A stretch of 38,476 nt of DNA from an uncultured Blautia sp. (GCA_900542045.1 UQMI01000036.1:1-38476); one strand, 5' to 3'; shown: positions 23,395 to 32,023, counted from the stretch's first letter. Notes: generated from the sequence alone by a model not told the origin. A program made the numbers and translations.

Positions 23395-24216
23395 ATGTTT
23401 GGTAAATGTCTGGAAAATGTGAGAAATACAGTGCCGCTGGTACACAATATCACGAACTATGTAACGGTAAACGATGTGGCCAATGTCCTTCTGGCCTGCG
23501 GCGGAAGTCCCATTATGTCGGATGACAGGGAAGATGTGGAAGATATTACTTCCATCTGCGGCGGTCTGAATATCAACATCGGCACGCTGAATCAGAATAC
23601 GATCCCATCCATGTTCCTGGCGGGGAAGAAGGCCAATGAACTGGGACATCCGGTACTGCTGGATCCGGTGGGTGCAGGAGCCAGCCGTCTGCGTACAGAG
23701 ACAGCCCTGCAGCTGCTGCAGGAGGTTCGGTTTACGGTGATCCGGGGAAATATTTCGGAGATCAAGACACTGGCTTTTGGAAGCGGAAGCACCAAGGGAG
23801 TCGATGCAGATCTGGCGGATGCAGTAACAGAAGAGAATCTGGATGAGGCAGTGGCATTTGTGAAAAAGATGGCCGGAACCCATCACTGTATTGTGGCTGT
23901 TACGGGAGCCATTGATTTGGTGGCAGATGAGGAGAGGTGTTATGTGATCCGCAATGGACGGGGAGAAATGGGCCGTATTACCGGGACAGGATGCCAGTTG
24001 TCCGGAATGATGACAGCCTATGTGACGGCCAATCCGGACCATCCGCTGGAGGCAGCAGCTGCTGCTGTGGCGCTGATGGGGCTGGCAGGAGAAATTGGCT
24101 GGAGCCGGATGCAGGAAGGGGACGGCAATTCCACCTACCGGAACCGGATCATTGATGCAATTTACAATATGGATGGAAAAACACTGGAGGAAGGGGCAAA
24201 ATATGAACTGCGATAA
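23395..24216 (+). CDS. thiM: Hydroxyethylthiazole kinase
   Basis: Phosphorylates the thiazole moiety 4-methyl-5-(2-hydroxyethyl)thiazole with ATP in thiamine salvage (273 aa). Landmarks are NNITNYVT-like HNITNYVTVNDVAN near the start, PIMS with Met41, DPVGAG (90-95), RGN-SE (117-122), and the catalytic GTGCQ with Cys200. A longer frame starts at 23311 inside the leader; ATG 23395 with AAAGGCGAG upstream matches the usual protein start. It overlaps thiE by 14 bp and heads the operon thiM-thiE-HAD/thiD. Confidence 0.95.
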   Translation: MFGKCLENVRNTVPLVHNITNYVTVNDVANVLLACGGSPIMSDDREDVEDITSICGGLNINIGTLNQNTIPSMFLAGKKANELGHPVLLDPVGAGASRLRTETALQLLQEVRFTVIRGNISEIKTLAFGSGSTKGVDADLADAVTEENLDEAVAFVKKMAGTHHCIVAVTGAIDLVADEERCYVIRNGRGEMGRITGTGCQLSGMMTAYVTANPDHPLEAAAAAVALMGLAGEIGWSRMQEGDGNSTYRNRIIDAIYNMDGKTLEEGAKYELR

Positions 24217-24841
24217 AAAAGATCTGGTGCTTTATGCAGTAACGGACCGAAGCTGGCTGCGTGGTGAAACCCTGTACAGTCAGGTGGAAAAAGCGTTGAA
24301 AGGCGGAGCTACTTTTATGCAGCTGCGGGAGAAGGATTTGGATGAGAAGACATTTCTGGAAGAGGCGGTGGAGATTCAGAAGCTCTGTCGGAAATACCAG
24401 GTGCCCTTTGTGGTGAATGATAATGTGGAGATTGCTCTGCAGATGGATGCAGACGGTGTACACGTGGGACAGGAAGATATGGAAGCAGGTGCGGTGCGTG
24501 CCAAACTGGGACCCGGGAAGATCATCGGTGTGTCTGCGCAGACGGTGGAGCAGGCCATACAGGCAGAGAAGAACGGAGCAGATTATCTGGGCGTAGGCGC
24601 TGTATTTGCCACAGGCACAAAGCTGGATGCCACAGATGTCAGCTATGATACGCTGAAAGCGATCTGTTCCGCTGTTTCCATCCCGGTGGTGGCCATCGGA
24701 GGTATTACAAAGGATAATCTTATGGAACTGAAGGGAAGCGGAATTGACGGAATCGCAGTGGTCAGTGCGATTTTCGCGGCGGATGATATTGAGGATGCAG
24801 CCAGACAGCTGCGGACCCGTACGGAGGAAATGCTGGCATGA
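24203..24841 (+). CDS. thiE: Thiamine-phosphate synthase
   Basis: Joins HMP diphosphate and thiazole phosphate to thiamine monophosphate (212 aa, TIM barrel). Visible motifs are MQLREKD (39-45, diphosphate binding), VND (71-73), GVHVGQED (85-92), the thiazole-phosphate loop FATGTK (135-140), AIGGI (164-168) and VVSAI (187-191). ATG 24203 has AAGGGG 6 bases upstream within thiM. The stop overlaps the next start (ATGA), so the three genes are translationally coupled. Confidence 0.95.
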   Translation: MNCDKKDLVLYAVTDRSWLRGETLYSQVEKALKGGATFMQLREKDLDEKTFLEEAVEIQKLCRKYQVPFVVNDNVEIALQMDADGVHVGQEDMEAGAVRAKLGPGKIIGVSAQTVEQAIQAEKNGADYLGVGAVFATGTKLDATDVSYDTLKAICSAVSIPVVAIGGITKDNLMELKGSGIDGIAVVSAIFAADDIEDAARQLRTRTEEMLA

Positions 24842-26322
24842 AGATAAAAGGAGCAATTTTCGATGCGGACGGAACCCTTCTGGATTCCATGCCCATATGG
24901 ATGTGTATAGGAAGCCGCTGGCTGGAGAGCAAAGGTATTCGGCCGGAACCGGATCTGGGAGGAAAGCTTTTTGCCCTGACCATGAAAGAAGCCGGTGTTT
25001 ATCTGAAAGAAAATTACGGAATTCCCATGGAGGTTCCGGAGATTGTGGCAGAGATTAATGATATGATAGAAGAAATCTATCTGAATGAGACTCCGCTGAA
25101 GCCGGGGGTGCTGGAGATGCTGGACTGGCTTAAGAGCCAGGGGATAGGGGTGGCTGTTGCCACAGCTACAGATCTGGAGCTGATCGAAGGTGCGCTGCGG
25201 CGGTTGGGAGTTCTTCCTTATTTTCAGGAGATTTTCACCTGCAGTCAGATTGGAGCCGGGAAAGACAAGCCGGATATCTATCTGAAGGCGGCAGAACGGC
25301 TGGGAACGGCTCCGGAAGATACCTGGGTATTTGAGGATGCACTCCATGGTCTGCTGACCGCCAGAAGAGCAGGTTTCCGTACGGTGGGAGTTTACGATGC
25401 AGCCAGCGAGGAATGGCAGGAGAGACTGAGAAAACATGCCGATTTTTATGGAGAAGATATGTGGCAGATCCTGGAACGGTTCCGGGAAAAGCAGCGCAGG
25501 GCAGTGCTGACGATCGCCGGCAGCGACAGCAGCGGAGGTGCCGGCATCCAGGCGGATCTGAAGACCATGCTGGCCAACGGTGTGTATGGAATGAGCGCCA
25601 TTACCGCACTGACTGCGCAGAATACCACCGGTGTGACAGGGATCCAGGAAGTGACACCGGAATTTCTGGGACAGCAGCTGGATTGTGTATTTACGGATAT
25701 CCGGCCGGATGCGGTGAAAATCGGCATGGTATCGTCCAGCGCGCTGATTGAGAAAATCGCGGAGAAACTGGAACAGTATCAGGCGGAAAATATCGTAGTA
25801 GATCCTGTGATGGTGTCTACCAGCGGCTCCAGGCTGATCAGCGAGGAGGCGGTATCCACCTTGAAGGAGAAGCTGCTGCCTCTGGCAACCGTCCTGACGC
25901 CCAACATTCCGGAAGCGGAAGTGCTCTGCGGGTGGAAGATTGAGACTCCGGAACAGATGGAAGCGGCGGCCAGAGAGATTGGAAGTCATTATCACTGTGC
26001 GGTCCTCTGCAAAGGGGGACATCAGCTCAATGACGCCAATGATCTGCTGTATCGGGATGGCAGAAGCCAGTGGTTCTACGGAAAACGAATCGACAATCCC
26101 AATACCCATGGAACCGGATGTACACTTTCCAGTGCCATTGCGTCTAATCTGGCAAAGGGTTATGAACTGGAAGAGGCAGTGGAACGGTCGAAGGAGTATT
26201 TATCCGGAGCGCTGCAGGCCATGTTGGATCTGGGGAGGGGAAGCGGTCCCATGGATCACGGATTTGCCATAGAAGGCAGATATGGACAGGCAGGGAAGCC
26301 TGTAGAAGAAGAGAATAAATGA
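24838..26322 (+). CDS. thiD: Fusion of HAD phosphatase and HMP/HMP-P kinase (ThiD)
   Basis: Two-domain protein (494 aa). Residues 1-215 are a HAD hydrolase of the beta-phosphoglucomutase-like type: Asp9 and Asp11 in FDADGT, a Thr in VATATD (109-112), Lys144 in GKDKPD, and EDALHG (166-171). Residues 221-485 are Thi[18 protein letters not shown] (224-240) and the GTGC motif with Cys428, expected to phosphorylate HMP twice. Start codon overlaps the thiE stop. The HAD half has all catalytic residues, so it is probably active; a role as thiamine monophosphate phosphatase is inferred, because thiamine diphosphate can be made from TMP by dephosphorylation and a pyrophosphokinase where ThiL is missing. 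A housekeeping role is also possible. Confidence 0.92.
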   Translation: MKIKGAIFDADGTLLDSMPIWMCIGSRWLESKGIRPEPDLGGKLFALTMKEAGVYLKENYGIPMEVPEIVAEINDMIEEIYLNETPLKPGVLEMLDWLKSQGIGVAVATATDLELIEGALRRLGVLPYFQEIFTCSQIGAGKDKPDIYLKAAERLGTAPEDTWVFEDALHGLLTARRAGFRTVGVYDAASEEWQERLRKHADFYGEDMWQILERFREKQRRAVLTIAGSDSSGGAGIQADLKTMLANGVYGMSAITALTAQNTTGVTGIQEVTPEFLGQQLDCVFTDIRPDAVKIGMVSSSALIEKIAEKLEQYQAENIVVDPVMVSTSGSRLISEEAVSTLKEKLLPLATVLTPNIPEAEVLCGWKIETPEQMEAAAREIGSHYHCAVLCKGGHQLNDANDLLYRDGRSQWFYGKRIDNPNTHGTGCTLSSAIASNLAKGYELEEAVERSKEYLSGALQAMLDLGRGSGPMDHGFAIEGRYGQAGKPVEEENK

Positions 26323-26504
26323 TGCAAAGCAGGAGGCAGGGACATTCAGCGCTGGAAGAAAAAGAAGCTGGACGGAATCTGCAGAAGATCCTGACAGCAG
26401 GAAATGGCCGGAATGGAAGGTTCTGTCCTGTTTCCATATAAAAAACAGGCATGAAGTGCAGGGTATGCCCGTACAAATAGAATGACAGGAGAGGAGAGAG
26501 AAAC

Positions 26505-26942
26505 ATGGAATTAGAAGCACTGAGAAAAGATATGGTTGCGGCTATGAAAGCCAGGGATAAGGATGCGAAGGAAGCCATTTCTTCGGTAATTGCTGCTGTC
26601 AAGAAAACAGCGATTGACGAAGGATGCCGCGATGATATTTCTTCGGAACTGGTGGACCGGGTAATTCTGAAAGAGTTAAAAACAGTAAAAGAGCAGATCG
26701 ATACCTGTCCGGAGAGCCGCGAGGATCTGAAAGCGGAATACCAGACCAGATATGATGTGATCTCCAGATATGCTCCCAAACAGATGGATGCGGAGGAAAT
26801 CCGGGCATATCTGGAAGAAAAATTTGCGGACGTGCTGGCAACCGGAAACAAAGGTCAGATCATGAAAGCGGTCATGGGTGACCTGAAAGGAAAGGCGGAC
26901 GGCAAGCTGATCAATCAGGTGGTCGCTCAGCTGTGCCAGTAG
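26505..26942 (+). CDS. GatB/YqeY domain protein
   Basis: Small helical protein (145 aa, standard length) of the YqeY family, related to the C-terminal tRNA-binding tail domain of GatB in the amidotransferase. It starts LRKDMVAAMKARDKDAKEAI and contains the conserved YAPKQM(D/S)-EEI segment and MGDLKGKADGKLINQVV. Often proposed to act in tRNA-dependent amidation or as a tRNA-binding factor; function not established. RBS GGAGAGGAG. The 182-bp gap upstream shows only a weak CCTGTTT/AAACAGG hairpin and no clear promoter. Confidence 0.9.
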   Translation: MELEALRKDMVAAMKARDKDAKEAISSVIAAVKKTAIDEGCRDDISSELVDRVILKELKTVKEQIDTCPESREDLKAEYQTRYDVISRYAPKQMDAEEIRAYLEEKFADVLATGNKGQIMKAVMGDLKGKADGKLINQVVAQLCQ

Positions 26943-27024
26943 AAGCCGCAGGACATGATTCCGGGTGGTGTTTTTCGGCAGGCATATGAAATCTGATGTA
27001 GAAAATGGAATGGAGGATAAAAGC

Positions 27025-27495
27025 ATGAGTGATGATTATATTACATTTACCATTGAAGAAAAAAAAGATATTGCATTAATTGCCCACGATAACGAAAAAC
27101 CAAAACTGATCGAATGGTGCAAGGAAAATTATAACATCTTAAAACACCATAATCTTTATGGAACCGGGACCACATCCAGAATGATCGCAGATCAGACAGG
27201 TCTTCGAATCAAAGCTTATAACAGCGGCCCTCTGGGCGGCGACCAGCAGATTGGGGCGAAGATTGTAGAAGGAGTGATTGACTTTGTTATTTTCTTTTCC
27301 GATCCCCTGACGGCACAGCCCCATGATCCGGATGTGAAGGCTTTGATGAGAATCGCTCAGGTATATGATATTCCCATGGCAATCAATAAGGCTACAGCAG
27401 ACTTCATGCTGCAGTCACGTCTGATGGATGAGAAATACGACCATGAAGTGATCAATTTCCGTAAAAGTATCCAGGATCGGGCAAAAACGCTGTAG
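27025..27495 (+). CDS. mgsA: Methylglyoxal synthase
   Basis: Converts dihydroxyacetone phosphate to methylglyoxal and phosphate (156 aa). The motifs are AHD (20-22), the phosphate loop GTGTTS (46-51), SGPLGGDQQIG with catalytic Asp73 (67-77), FFSDPL (90-95) and HDPDV (100-104). ATG 27025 has GGAGG 8 bases upstream; ATGs at 26965 and 27010 give unsupported extensions. The bypass relieves sugar-phosphate overload, which fits a cell carrying a DHAP-producing aldolase pathway, although the genes are far apart. A strong bidirectional terminator follows. Confidence 0.95.
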   Translation: MSDDYITFTIEEKKDIALIAHDNEKPKLIEWCKENYNILKHHNLYGTGTTSRMIADQTGLRIKAYNSGPLGGDQQIGAKIVEGVIDFVIFFSDPLTAQPHDPDVKALMRIAQVYDIPMAINKATADFMLQSRLMDEKYDHEVINFRKSIQDRAKTL

Positions 27496-27537
27496 AGAGC
27501 AGAAGGTCCAATTGGGAATTGTAAATTCTGAAATTAC

Positions 27538-27578
27538 AAAACAGGCTGTTTCACAAATGAATGGAAACAGCCTGTTTT
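27538..27578. terminator. Bidirectional terminator between mgsA and fhs
   Basis: The arm at 27538-27552 pairs with 27564-27578 (AACAGGCTGTTTC/GAAACAGCCTGTT) with A and T tracts on opposite sides, so it serves both convergent genes. Confidence 0.9.
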
Positions 27579-27623
27579 GCGTTTTATATAAAAAGGTGGT
27601 CTAACTAAGAAATAGTTACGGTA

Positions 27624-29309
27624 TTAGAACAGTCCGCTGATCTTTCCGTTCTCATCCACATCGATCTTCTCAGCAGCCGGAACCTTCGGAAGACCTGGCA
27701 TGGTCATGATCTCTCCGGTCAGGGCTACGATGAAGCCTGCTCCTGCGGAGATCTTCAGGTTACGTACGGTTACTTCGAAGTCTGTGGGAGCTCCCAGTTT
27801 CTTCTCATCATCGGTGAGGCTGTACTGGGTCTTTGCCACACAGATCGGGCAGTTGCCGAATCCAAGGGCTTCCAGTTCTTTTGCCTGCTTCTGGGCATTG
27901 GCTGTCAGCACCACTCTCTTGCCGCCGTAGATCTTCTGTACGATCTGGTTCAGCTTATCCTCGATGCTTCCTTCCAGTTCATAAGAATAGGTGAAGTCAT
28001 TGGGCTCTTCTACTAACTTGATTACTTCTTCTGCCAGCTTCACGCCGCCTTCGCCGCCTTTTGCCCATACTTCGGACAGGGCTACATTTACGCCCAGCTC
28101 TTTACATTTCTGCTCTACCAGGTCAAGCTCTGCCTTGGTATCGGTCGGGAATGCGTTGATGGCAACTACACATGGAAGTTTGTATACATTCTTAATGTTG
28201 CTTACATGTTTTAACAGGTTCGGAAGACCTTTTTCCAGTGCTTCCAGATTCTCGTTGTTCAGGTCTGCTTTTGGAACGCCTCCGTTGTATTTCAGGGCAC
28301 GTACAGTAGCCACGATCACAACTGCATTGGGCTTCAGGCCTGCCATACGGCATTTGATATCCAGGAATTTCTCTGCACCCAGGTCTGCACCGAAGCCTGC
28401 TTCTGTAACTGCGTAGTCGCCCAGCTTCAGAGCCATCTTGGTGGCAATTACAGAGTTACATCCATGAGCGATGTTTGCGAATGGTCCGCCGTGTACGATG
28501 GCAGGTACATGCTCCAGAGTCTGTACCAGATTCGGTTTCAGAGCGTCCTTTAACAGTGCGCACATAGCGCCCTGTGCATTCAGATCGCCTGCTGTCACCG
28601 GTTTTTGCTCGGAAGCTTTTCCATAGGTATATCCGATAATGATTCTTGCCAGTCTTTCTTTCAGGTCTTTGATATCGCTGGCCAGACACAGCACTGCCAT
28701 GATCTCGGAAGCAACGGTGATGTCATAGCCGTCTTCACGGGGCATGCCGTTGGTTCTTCCGCCAAGGCCGTCCACCACGTTACGGAGCTGACGGTCATTC
28801 ATATCCACACATCTTCTCCAGGTGATCTTTCTCGGGTCGATATTCAGCTCGTTGCCCTGGAAGATATGGTTATCGATCATTGCTGCCAGCAGGTTGTTGG
28901 CTGCGCCGATGGCGTGAAAGTCACCTGTGAAATGCAGGTTGATATCTTCCATAGGAACAACCTGAGCGTAGCCGCCGCCTGCAGCGCCGCCTTTTACACC
29001 AAATACCGGTCCCAGGGATGGCTCACGAAGAGCAACCATGACTTTTTTGCCCAGCTTCTGCATGCCGTCTGCCAGACCAACTGTTGTGGTGGTCTTGCCT
29101 TCGCCGGCAGGTGTCGGATTGATGGCGGTAACCAGGATCAGTTTTCCATCGGGAGCATCTGATTCTTTCAGCAGATTGTAGTCGATTTTAGCTTTGTACT
29201 TTCCGTACTGCTCAAGATACTTGTCATCAATGCCTGCCTTTGCTGCAATTTCTGTGATTGGTGACATGGTACACTCCTGTGCGATTTCGATGTCAGATTT
29301 GAATCCCAT
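27624..29309 (-). CDS. fhs: Formate-tetrahydrofolate ligase
   Basis: ATP-dependent synthesis of 10-formyl-tetrahydrofolate from formate (561 aa, normal length). The P-loop [10 protein letters not shown] is at 66-75, followed by the conserved [23 protein letters not shown] region and [16 protein letters not shown]. The C-terminal [16 protein letters not shown] segment is typical. The start at 29309 has RBS AAAGGAG; a longer frame to 29441 is unsupported. It feeds purine synthesis and, in acetogens, the methyl branch of the Wood-Ljungdahl pathway. Its leader carries a ZTP riboswitch, so it is induced when 10-formyl-THF is short. Confidence 0.97.
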   Translation of the reverse strand: MGFKSDIEIAQECTMSPITEIAAKAGIDDKYLEQYGKYKAKIDYNLLKESDAPDGKLILVTAINPTPAGEGKTTTTVGLADGMQKLGKKVMVALREPSLGPVFGVKGGAAGGGYAQVVPMEDINLHFTGDFHAIGAANNLLAAMIDNHIFQGNELNIDPRKITWRRCVDMNDRQLRNVVDGLGGRTNGMPREDGYDITVASEIMAVLCLASDIKDLKERLARIIIGYTYGKASEQKPVTAGDLNAQGAMCALLKDALKPNLVQTLEHVPAIVHGGPFANIAHGCNSVIATKMALKLGDYAVTEAGFGADLGAEKFLDIKCRMAGLKPNAVVIVATVRALKYNGGVPKADLNNENLEALEKGLPNLLKHVSNIKNVYKLPCVVAINAFPTDTKAELDLVEQKCKELGVNVALSEVWAKGGEGGVKLAEEVIKLVEEPNDFTYSYELEGSIEDKLNQIVQKIYGGKRVVLTANAQKQAKELEALGFGNCPICVAKTQYSLTDDEKKLGAPTDFEVTVRNLKISAGAGFIVALTGEIMTMPGLPKVPAAEKIDVDENGKISGLF

Positions 29310-29440
29310 AATGATTTCTCCTTTCATTTCACAGCCGCATGACTGCGGCAATGTGTTCCCCATTGTTTTTATACCCCAAAGAAACCGTTCGCAGCATGGG
29401 AAGACTAGAACAGAATATTCTGCCTTCCAATGAAGCTCCA

Positions 29441-29492
29441 TGTATCAAAAGATACCGGAAAGCTTGTATACTTCGTGATATTTTTTGATACA
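29441..29492 (-). other. Second long hairpin in the fhs leader
   Basis: TGTATCAAAAGATA (29441-29454) pairs with TATTTTTTGATACA (29479-29492; one G-U pair in RNA). It begins right at the end of the riboswitch terminator and lies before fhs. Role unknown; it could support read-through or protect the processed mRNA. Confidence 0.5.
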
Positions 29493-29607
29493 AAAAAGGG
29501 CAACATTTGAACATTTCAAATGCTGCCCAGACGGTCGGCTCTTAGCAGAATCCTGATTCCCCTGTGGTACTCCACATTATCCGTCAGTAATCAGAATTCT
29601 TTCGGTT
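29492..29607 (-). promoter_or_regulatory. ZTP (pfl) riboswitch with overlapping transcription terminator
   Basis: Read on the minus strand. P1 pairs plus 29589-29600 with 29547-29558, P2 is GTGG/CCAC (29564-29575), and the loop GACGG (plus 29581-29585) can form the family pseudoknot with CCGTC (plus 29530-29534). The conserved GCCGACCGTCTGGGC element is present. The terminator stem, plus 29498-29511 with 29515-29527, is followed by six U (plus 29492-29497) and shares the GGGCAGC segment with the aptamer. ZTP/ZMP binding should block termination and turn fhs on. Identified from remembered consensus. Confidence 0.85.
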
Positions 29608-29616
29608 GATGACTGT

Positions 29617-29645
29617 ATCATAACACAAAAAAACAGGACTGTCAA
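29617..29645 (-). promoter_or_regulatory. Promoter of the riboswitch-fhs transcript
   Basis: On the minus strand: TTGACA (plus 29640-29645), 17-bp spacer, TATGAT (plus 29617-29622). The start falls near 29610, just ahead of P1 of the aptamer. Confidence 0.85.
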
Positions 29646-29722
29646 TAATTTATCAAACTTTTTACAAACATTTCTCTTAAATTTTTAAAAAGCGCTTTAT
29701 GAAAATTTCAGGATTGTGAATC

Positions 29723-29750
29723 TTGATATACAGAAGGAATATGATAAAAT
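29723..29750 (+). promoter_or_regulatory. Possible promoter of the DUF1700 gene
   Basis: TTGATA (29723-29728), 16-bp spacer, TAAAAT (29745-29750). Moderate match only. Confidence 0.35.
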
Positions 29751-29895
29751 GAACGAAGAGTTGAGGCAAAAACAGAAAGGGAATAGTGGACGCGGTAATG
29801 CATTGGTTTCCAAGAAAAAGAACGGTTTCAGAGCGGATTACAAGTGTCCTTTTACCGCAGAAGAAAAAGGCAGAAAGGGTATGATTTATGAGTAG
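29749..29895 (+). CDS. Possible 48-residue small protein
   Basis: A short open frame (starts MNEELRQKQK, ends KGMIYE) has AGAAGGAAT upstream at about 9-base spacing and overlaps the DUF1700 start by 8 bases. It is Lys/Arg-rich with no membrane segment and no recognised family. The best promoter candidate overlaps its start codon, which argues against translation. It may simply be leader sequence. Confidence 0.25.
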   Translation: MNEELRQKQKGNSGRGNALVSKKKNGFRADYKCPFTAEEKGRKGMIYE

Positions 29896-30331
29896 AGAGG
29901 AATTTCTACAGATATTGGGAAATAAATTGAGCGGATTTCTGAGCGAAGCGCAGATACAGTCACATCTGCAGTATTACAGCCAGTATATCACCGATGAAGT
30001 GAGAAAAGGAAGAAGCGAAGAGGAAGTCATTGCTTCTCTTGGAGATCCCCGGCTGATCGCCCGGACGCTGATCGATGCCAGTGAAGCCTCCGGCAGCCAG
30101 GGATATGGGACTTATCAGGAGTACCAGGAGCGGGAAGAACCCCGGCAGCAGACGACTCCCCAGAGGAACAGACACATACTGGATCTGAGTACCTGGTACG
30201 GCAAGCTTCTGCTGATCCTGGGGGCGGTGCTGCTGATTGCTCTGGTGGTAACAATCCTGAGTGTATTGCTTCCTGTAATTTTGATCATTGTCCTGGTGAG
30301 TGTGGCGGCAAGGTATTTTCGGAGACGGTGA
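29888..30331 (+). CDS. DUF1700/HAAS-type membrane protein
   Basis: Protein of 147 aa. Residues 1-62 match the helical DUF1700 (HAAS) pattern MSREEFLQ-L-LSGFLSE-Q---L-YY--YI-DE, followed by the SLGDPR element. Then comes a Gln/Glu/Arg-rich linker and two closely spaced hydrophobic stretches (about 105-143) ending FRRR. Such proteins often accompany PadR regulators and envelope-stress functions, but no PadR gene is visible here. RBS AGAAAGGG. It is convergent with apbE, with only 5 bp between the stop codons. Confidence 0.8.
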   Translation: MSREEFLQILGNKLSGFLSEAQIQSHLQYYSQYITDEVRKGRSEEEVIASLGDPRLIARTLIDASEASGSQGYGTYQEYQEREEPRQQTTPQRNRHILDLSTWYGKLLLILGAVLLIALVVTILSVLLPVILIIVLVSVAARYFRRR

Positions 30332-30336
30332 GTATG

Positions 30337-31389
30337 TCAGGAACCGCTCTCTTTTGTGACGATCTCTTCTTCAAATCCATCAGTATAATGCAGCTGGTAG
30401 TCTTCGGTAATGAAGATGCCGTGTACATCGGGCGTGGAGTTTAACAGCTCCAGGCCCTTTTCCAGTCCCAGGGCAAAACAGGTGGTGCTCAGTGCGTCTC
30501 CGTCCACCGAGGCATCGCTGATGATAGTGACGGCCACCAGATCATTGTCGTATGGATAGCCGGTTTTGGGATTTAAAATGTGGTGGTAGATCTGTCCGTC
30601 TTTTTCAAAGTACCGCTCGTAAATACCGGAAGATACCACGGACTGATCTGTGATCTCCATAGCTGCTATGGTCTCCTGCCGGTCGGCAAAGGGCTGCTGG
30701 ATCCCCACGGAAAAGGGGGTATCTGCAGAGCGCTGGCCAATGCAGAGCACGTTGCCGCCCAGATTGATGATGGCGCTGGCAACACCCTGGGATTCCAGAT
30801 ATTCCTTCAGACGGTCGGCAATGTAGCCTTTGGCGATGGCTCCCAGATCCAGAGTGGTGTGATCATCGGCAAAGATTACTGTATTGCCGTTTACCTGCAC
30901 TTTCTCATATCCCACATGGGACAGGGCGGCGGAAATCTCTTCTTCGGAGGGGATGATGTCCTCTCCGGAAGTAAAATCCCAGAGGGATGATACCGGCTCC
31001 ACAGTGATATCAAAGGCGCCTTCGGAGAGACGGCTGTATTCCAGACCGATGGAGATCAGTTCAGCCAGCTCATCGGAGACGGCATAGCCGCCTTCTTCGG
31101 TCTGAGGAAGAGTACGGTGGTTCAGCTGATACAGTTCGCTGTTTTCGTCGGTACGGCTGAAAATCCTCTCATAATCGGCACACAGTTCCAGGGCCTGGGA
31201 GAGGAGAGATTCATCCTGGGAATCATAGATGGTGATGGTAATTACGGTATTCAGCTGGAATCCGGTGATGGAGATTGGTTCGGTATCGGTGTCATCGGTT
31301 GGGAGGTTCCTGTACCATAGGACGGCGAGAAAGAGTAGAAGGATTGCGATAAGCACACCGCCGGTTATTTGTATTCTTTTCTTTGTCAT
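30337..31389 (-). CDS. apbE: FAD:protein FMN transferase (ApbE)
   Basis: Attaches FMN to Thr/Ser residues of exported or membrane flavoproteins such as RnfG/RnfD or NqrC, using FAD and Mg2+ (350 aa). Residues 9-27 form an N-terminal membrane anchor without a lipobox Cys. The family core is visible: LDLGAIAKGYIADRL, INLGGNVLCIG, HHILNPKTGYP, and DGDALSTTCFALG, with Asp and Thr metal ligands. Start at 31389 with AAAGGA 7 bases upstream. Its target is not encoded in this window. The transcript has a promoter at 31591 and a terminator hairpin in the leader. Confidence 0.94.
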   Translation of the reverse strand: MTKKRIQITGGVLIAILLLFLAVLWYRNLPTDDTDTEPISITGFQLNTVITITIYDSQDESLLSQALELCADYERIFSRTDENSELYQLNHRTLPQTEEGGYAVSDELAELISIGLEYSRLSEGAFDITVEPVSSLWDFTSGEDIIPSEEEISAALSHVGYEKVQVNGNTVIFADDHTTLDLGAIAKGYIADRLKEYLESQGVASAIINLGGNVLCIGQRSADTPFSVGIQQPFADRQETIAAMEITDQSVVSSGIYERYFEKDGQIYHHILNPKTGYPYDNDLVAVTIISDASVDGDALSTTCFALGLEKGLELLNSTPDVHGIFITEDYQLHYTDGFEEEIVTKESGS

Positions 31390-31447
31390 AATAATCCTTT
31401 CCTGTTGTGTCGTGGAAGAACGGAGACAGTTGTCCTGATCTTCTCAT

Positions 31448-31484
31448 AAAAGAAACACCTGACAGGGGAGCTGCCAGGTGTTTC
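31448..31484 (-). terminator. Terminator hairpin in the apbE leader
   Basis: GAAACACCTG (31452-31461) pairs with CAGGTGTTTC (31475-31484). On the minus strand it is followed by four T (plus 31448-31451), but not on the plus strand. It lies between the apbE promoter and start codon, so it should attenuate apbE. Confidence 0.6.
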
Positions 31485-31562
31485 GAGGGGAGTATAAATA
31501 ATTAAATAAGGGGTTATAAATGTAAAAAAAATTTTTGAAGGGTAAATTCTTTTTACAAACTG

Positions 31563-31591
31563 ATTATAATATAAAAACTGGAAAAAATCAA
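31563..31591 (-). promoter_or_regulatory. Promoter of apbE
   Basis: On the minus strand: TTGATT (plus 31586-31591), 17-bp spacer, TATAAT (plus 31563-31568). It gives a leader of about 165 bases that contains the hairpin at 31448-31484. Confidence 0.7.
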
Positions 31592-31674
31592 CAGAAATTC
31601 TTGAATATTATCCAAAGTTTTTGGGACAATAAGAACGTAATCCAAAATCAACAAAAAACAGGAGGAATGTTCCA

Positions 31675-31842
31675 ATGGCAAAGAACATGAATAATGAACA
31701 CAAAAATAGCAGCAATAAGATGAGCAATAACAGCAAGAACTGCTATGGAAATGAGAATTCCAAAAATAAAACCAGCAATTCCAACAGCGGAGACAACAAG
31801 ACCTCTAACGAAGGAAATACGAGCTACGGCTCCAGATATTAG
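31675..31842 (+). CDS. 55-residue Asn/Ser/Lys-rich small protein
   Basis: An open frame from ATG 31675 to TAG 31842, with a consensus AGGAGG 9 bases upstream and a strong dedicated terminator (31868-31910), so this is very likely a real gene. The product (starts MAKNMNNEHK, ends NTSYGSRY) is dominated by Asn, Ser and Lys, with one Cys and no hydrophobic segment, and must be disordered. The composition is reminiscent of small spore-associated proteins, but no family is recognised. No good sigma-A promoter was found (31601-31660); GAATA and GGGACAATA spaced by 15 bp weakly resemble forespore sigma sites. Function unknown. Confidence 0.7.
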   Translation: MAKNMNNEHKNSSNKMSNNSKNCYGNENSKNKTSNSNSGDNKTSNEGNTSYGSRY

Positions 31843-31867
31843 TTCTGATTGTTAAAGGCAGAATAAG

Positions 31868-31910
31868 AAAAAACGGATATATCGTTAAAAAAACGGTATA
31901 TCCGTTTTTT
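31868..31910 (+). terminator. Strong terminator of the small-protein gene
   Basis: The 19-nt arm at 31868-31886 pairs with 31892-31910 (one G-U pair) around a 5-base loop and ends in six T (31905-31910). The A and T tracts make it usable on both strands. Confidence 0.9.
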
Positions 31911-31934
31911 ATATGTCGCAAAAGAAAATCTTTT

Positions 31935-31943
31935 GCTATAATA
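31935..31943 (+). promoter_or_regulatory. Extended -10 promoter of the PHP phosphatase gene
   Basis: TGCTATAAT (31935-31943) matches TGnTATAAT. No convincing -35 is seen. Leader of about 75 bases. Confidence 0.55.
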
Positions 31944-32023
31944 GGAAGGAAAATGCGATACATAAGGACCGCAGGCCCTGTCAGATGCTTAAATGACAGA
32001 GAACTCACAGAAGGAGGAAGAAT

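Noticed and set aside
26323..26504. Small frame between the thiD fusion and the yqeY-like gene
   Set aside because: No domain, no start with clear RBS spacing, and no terminator or promoter of its own.
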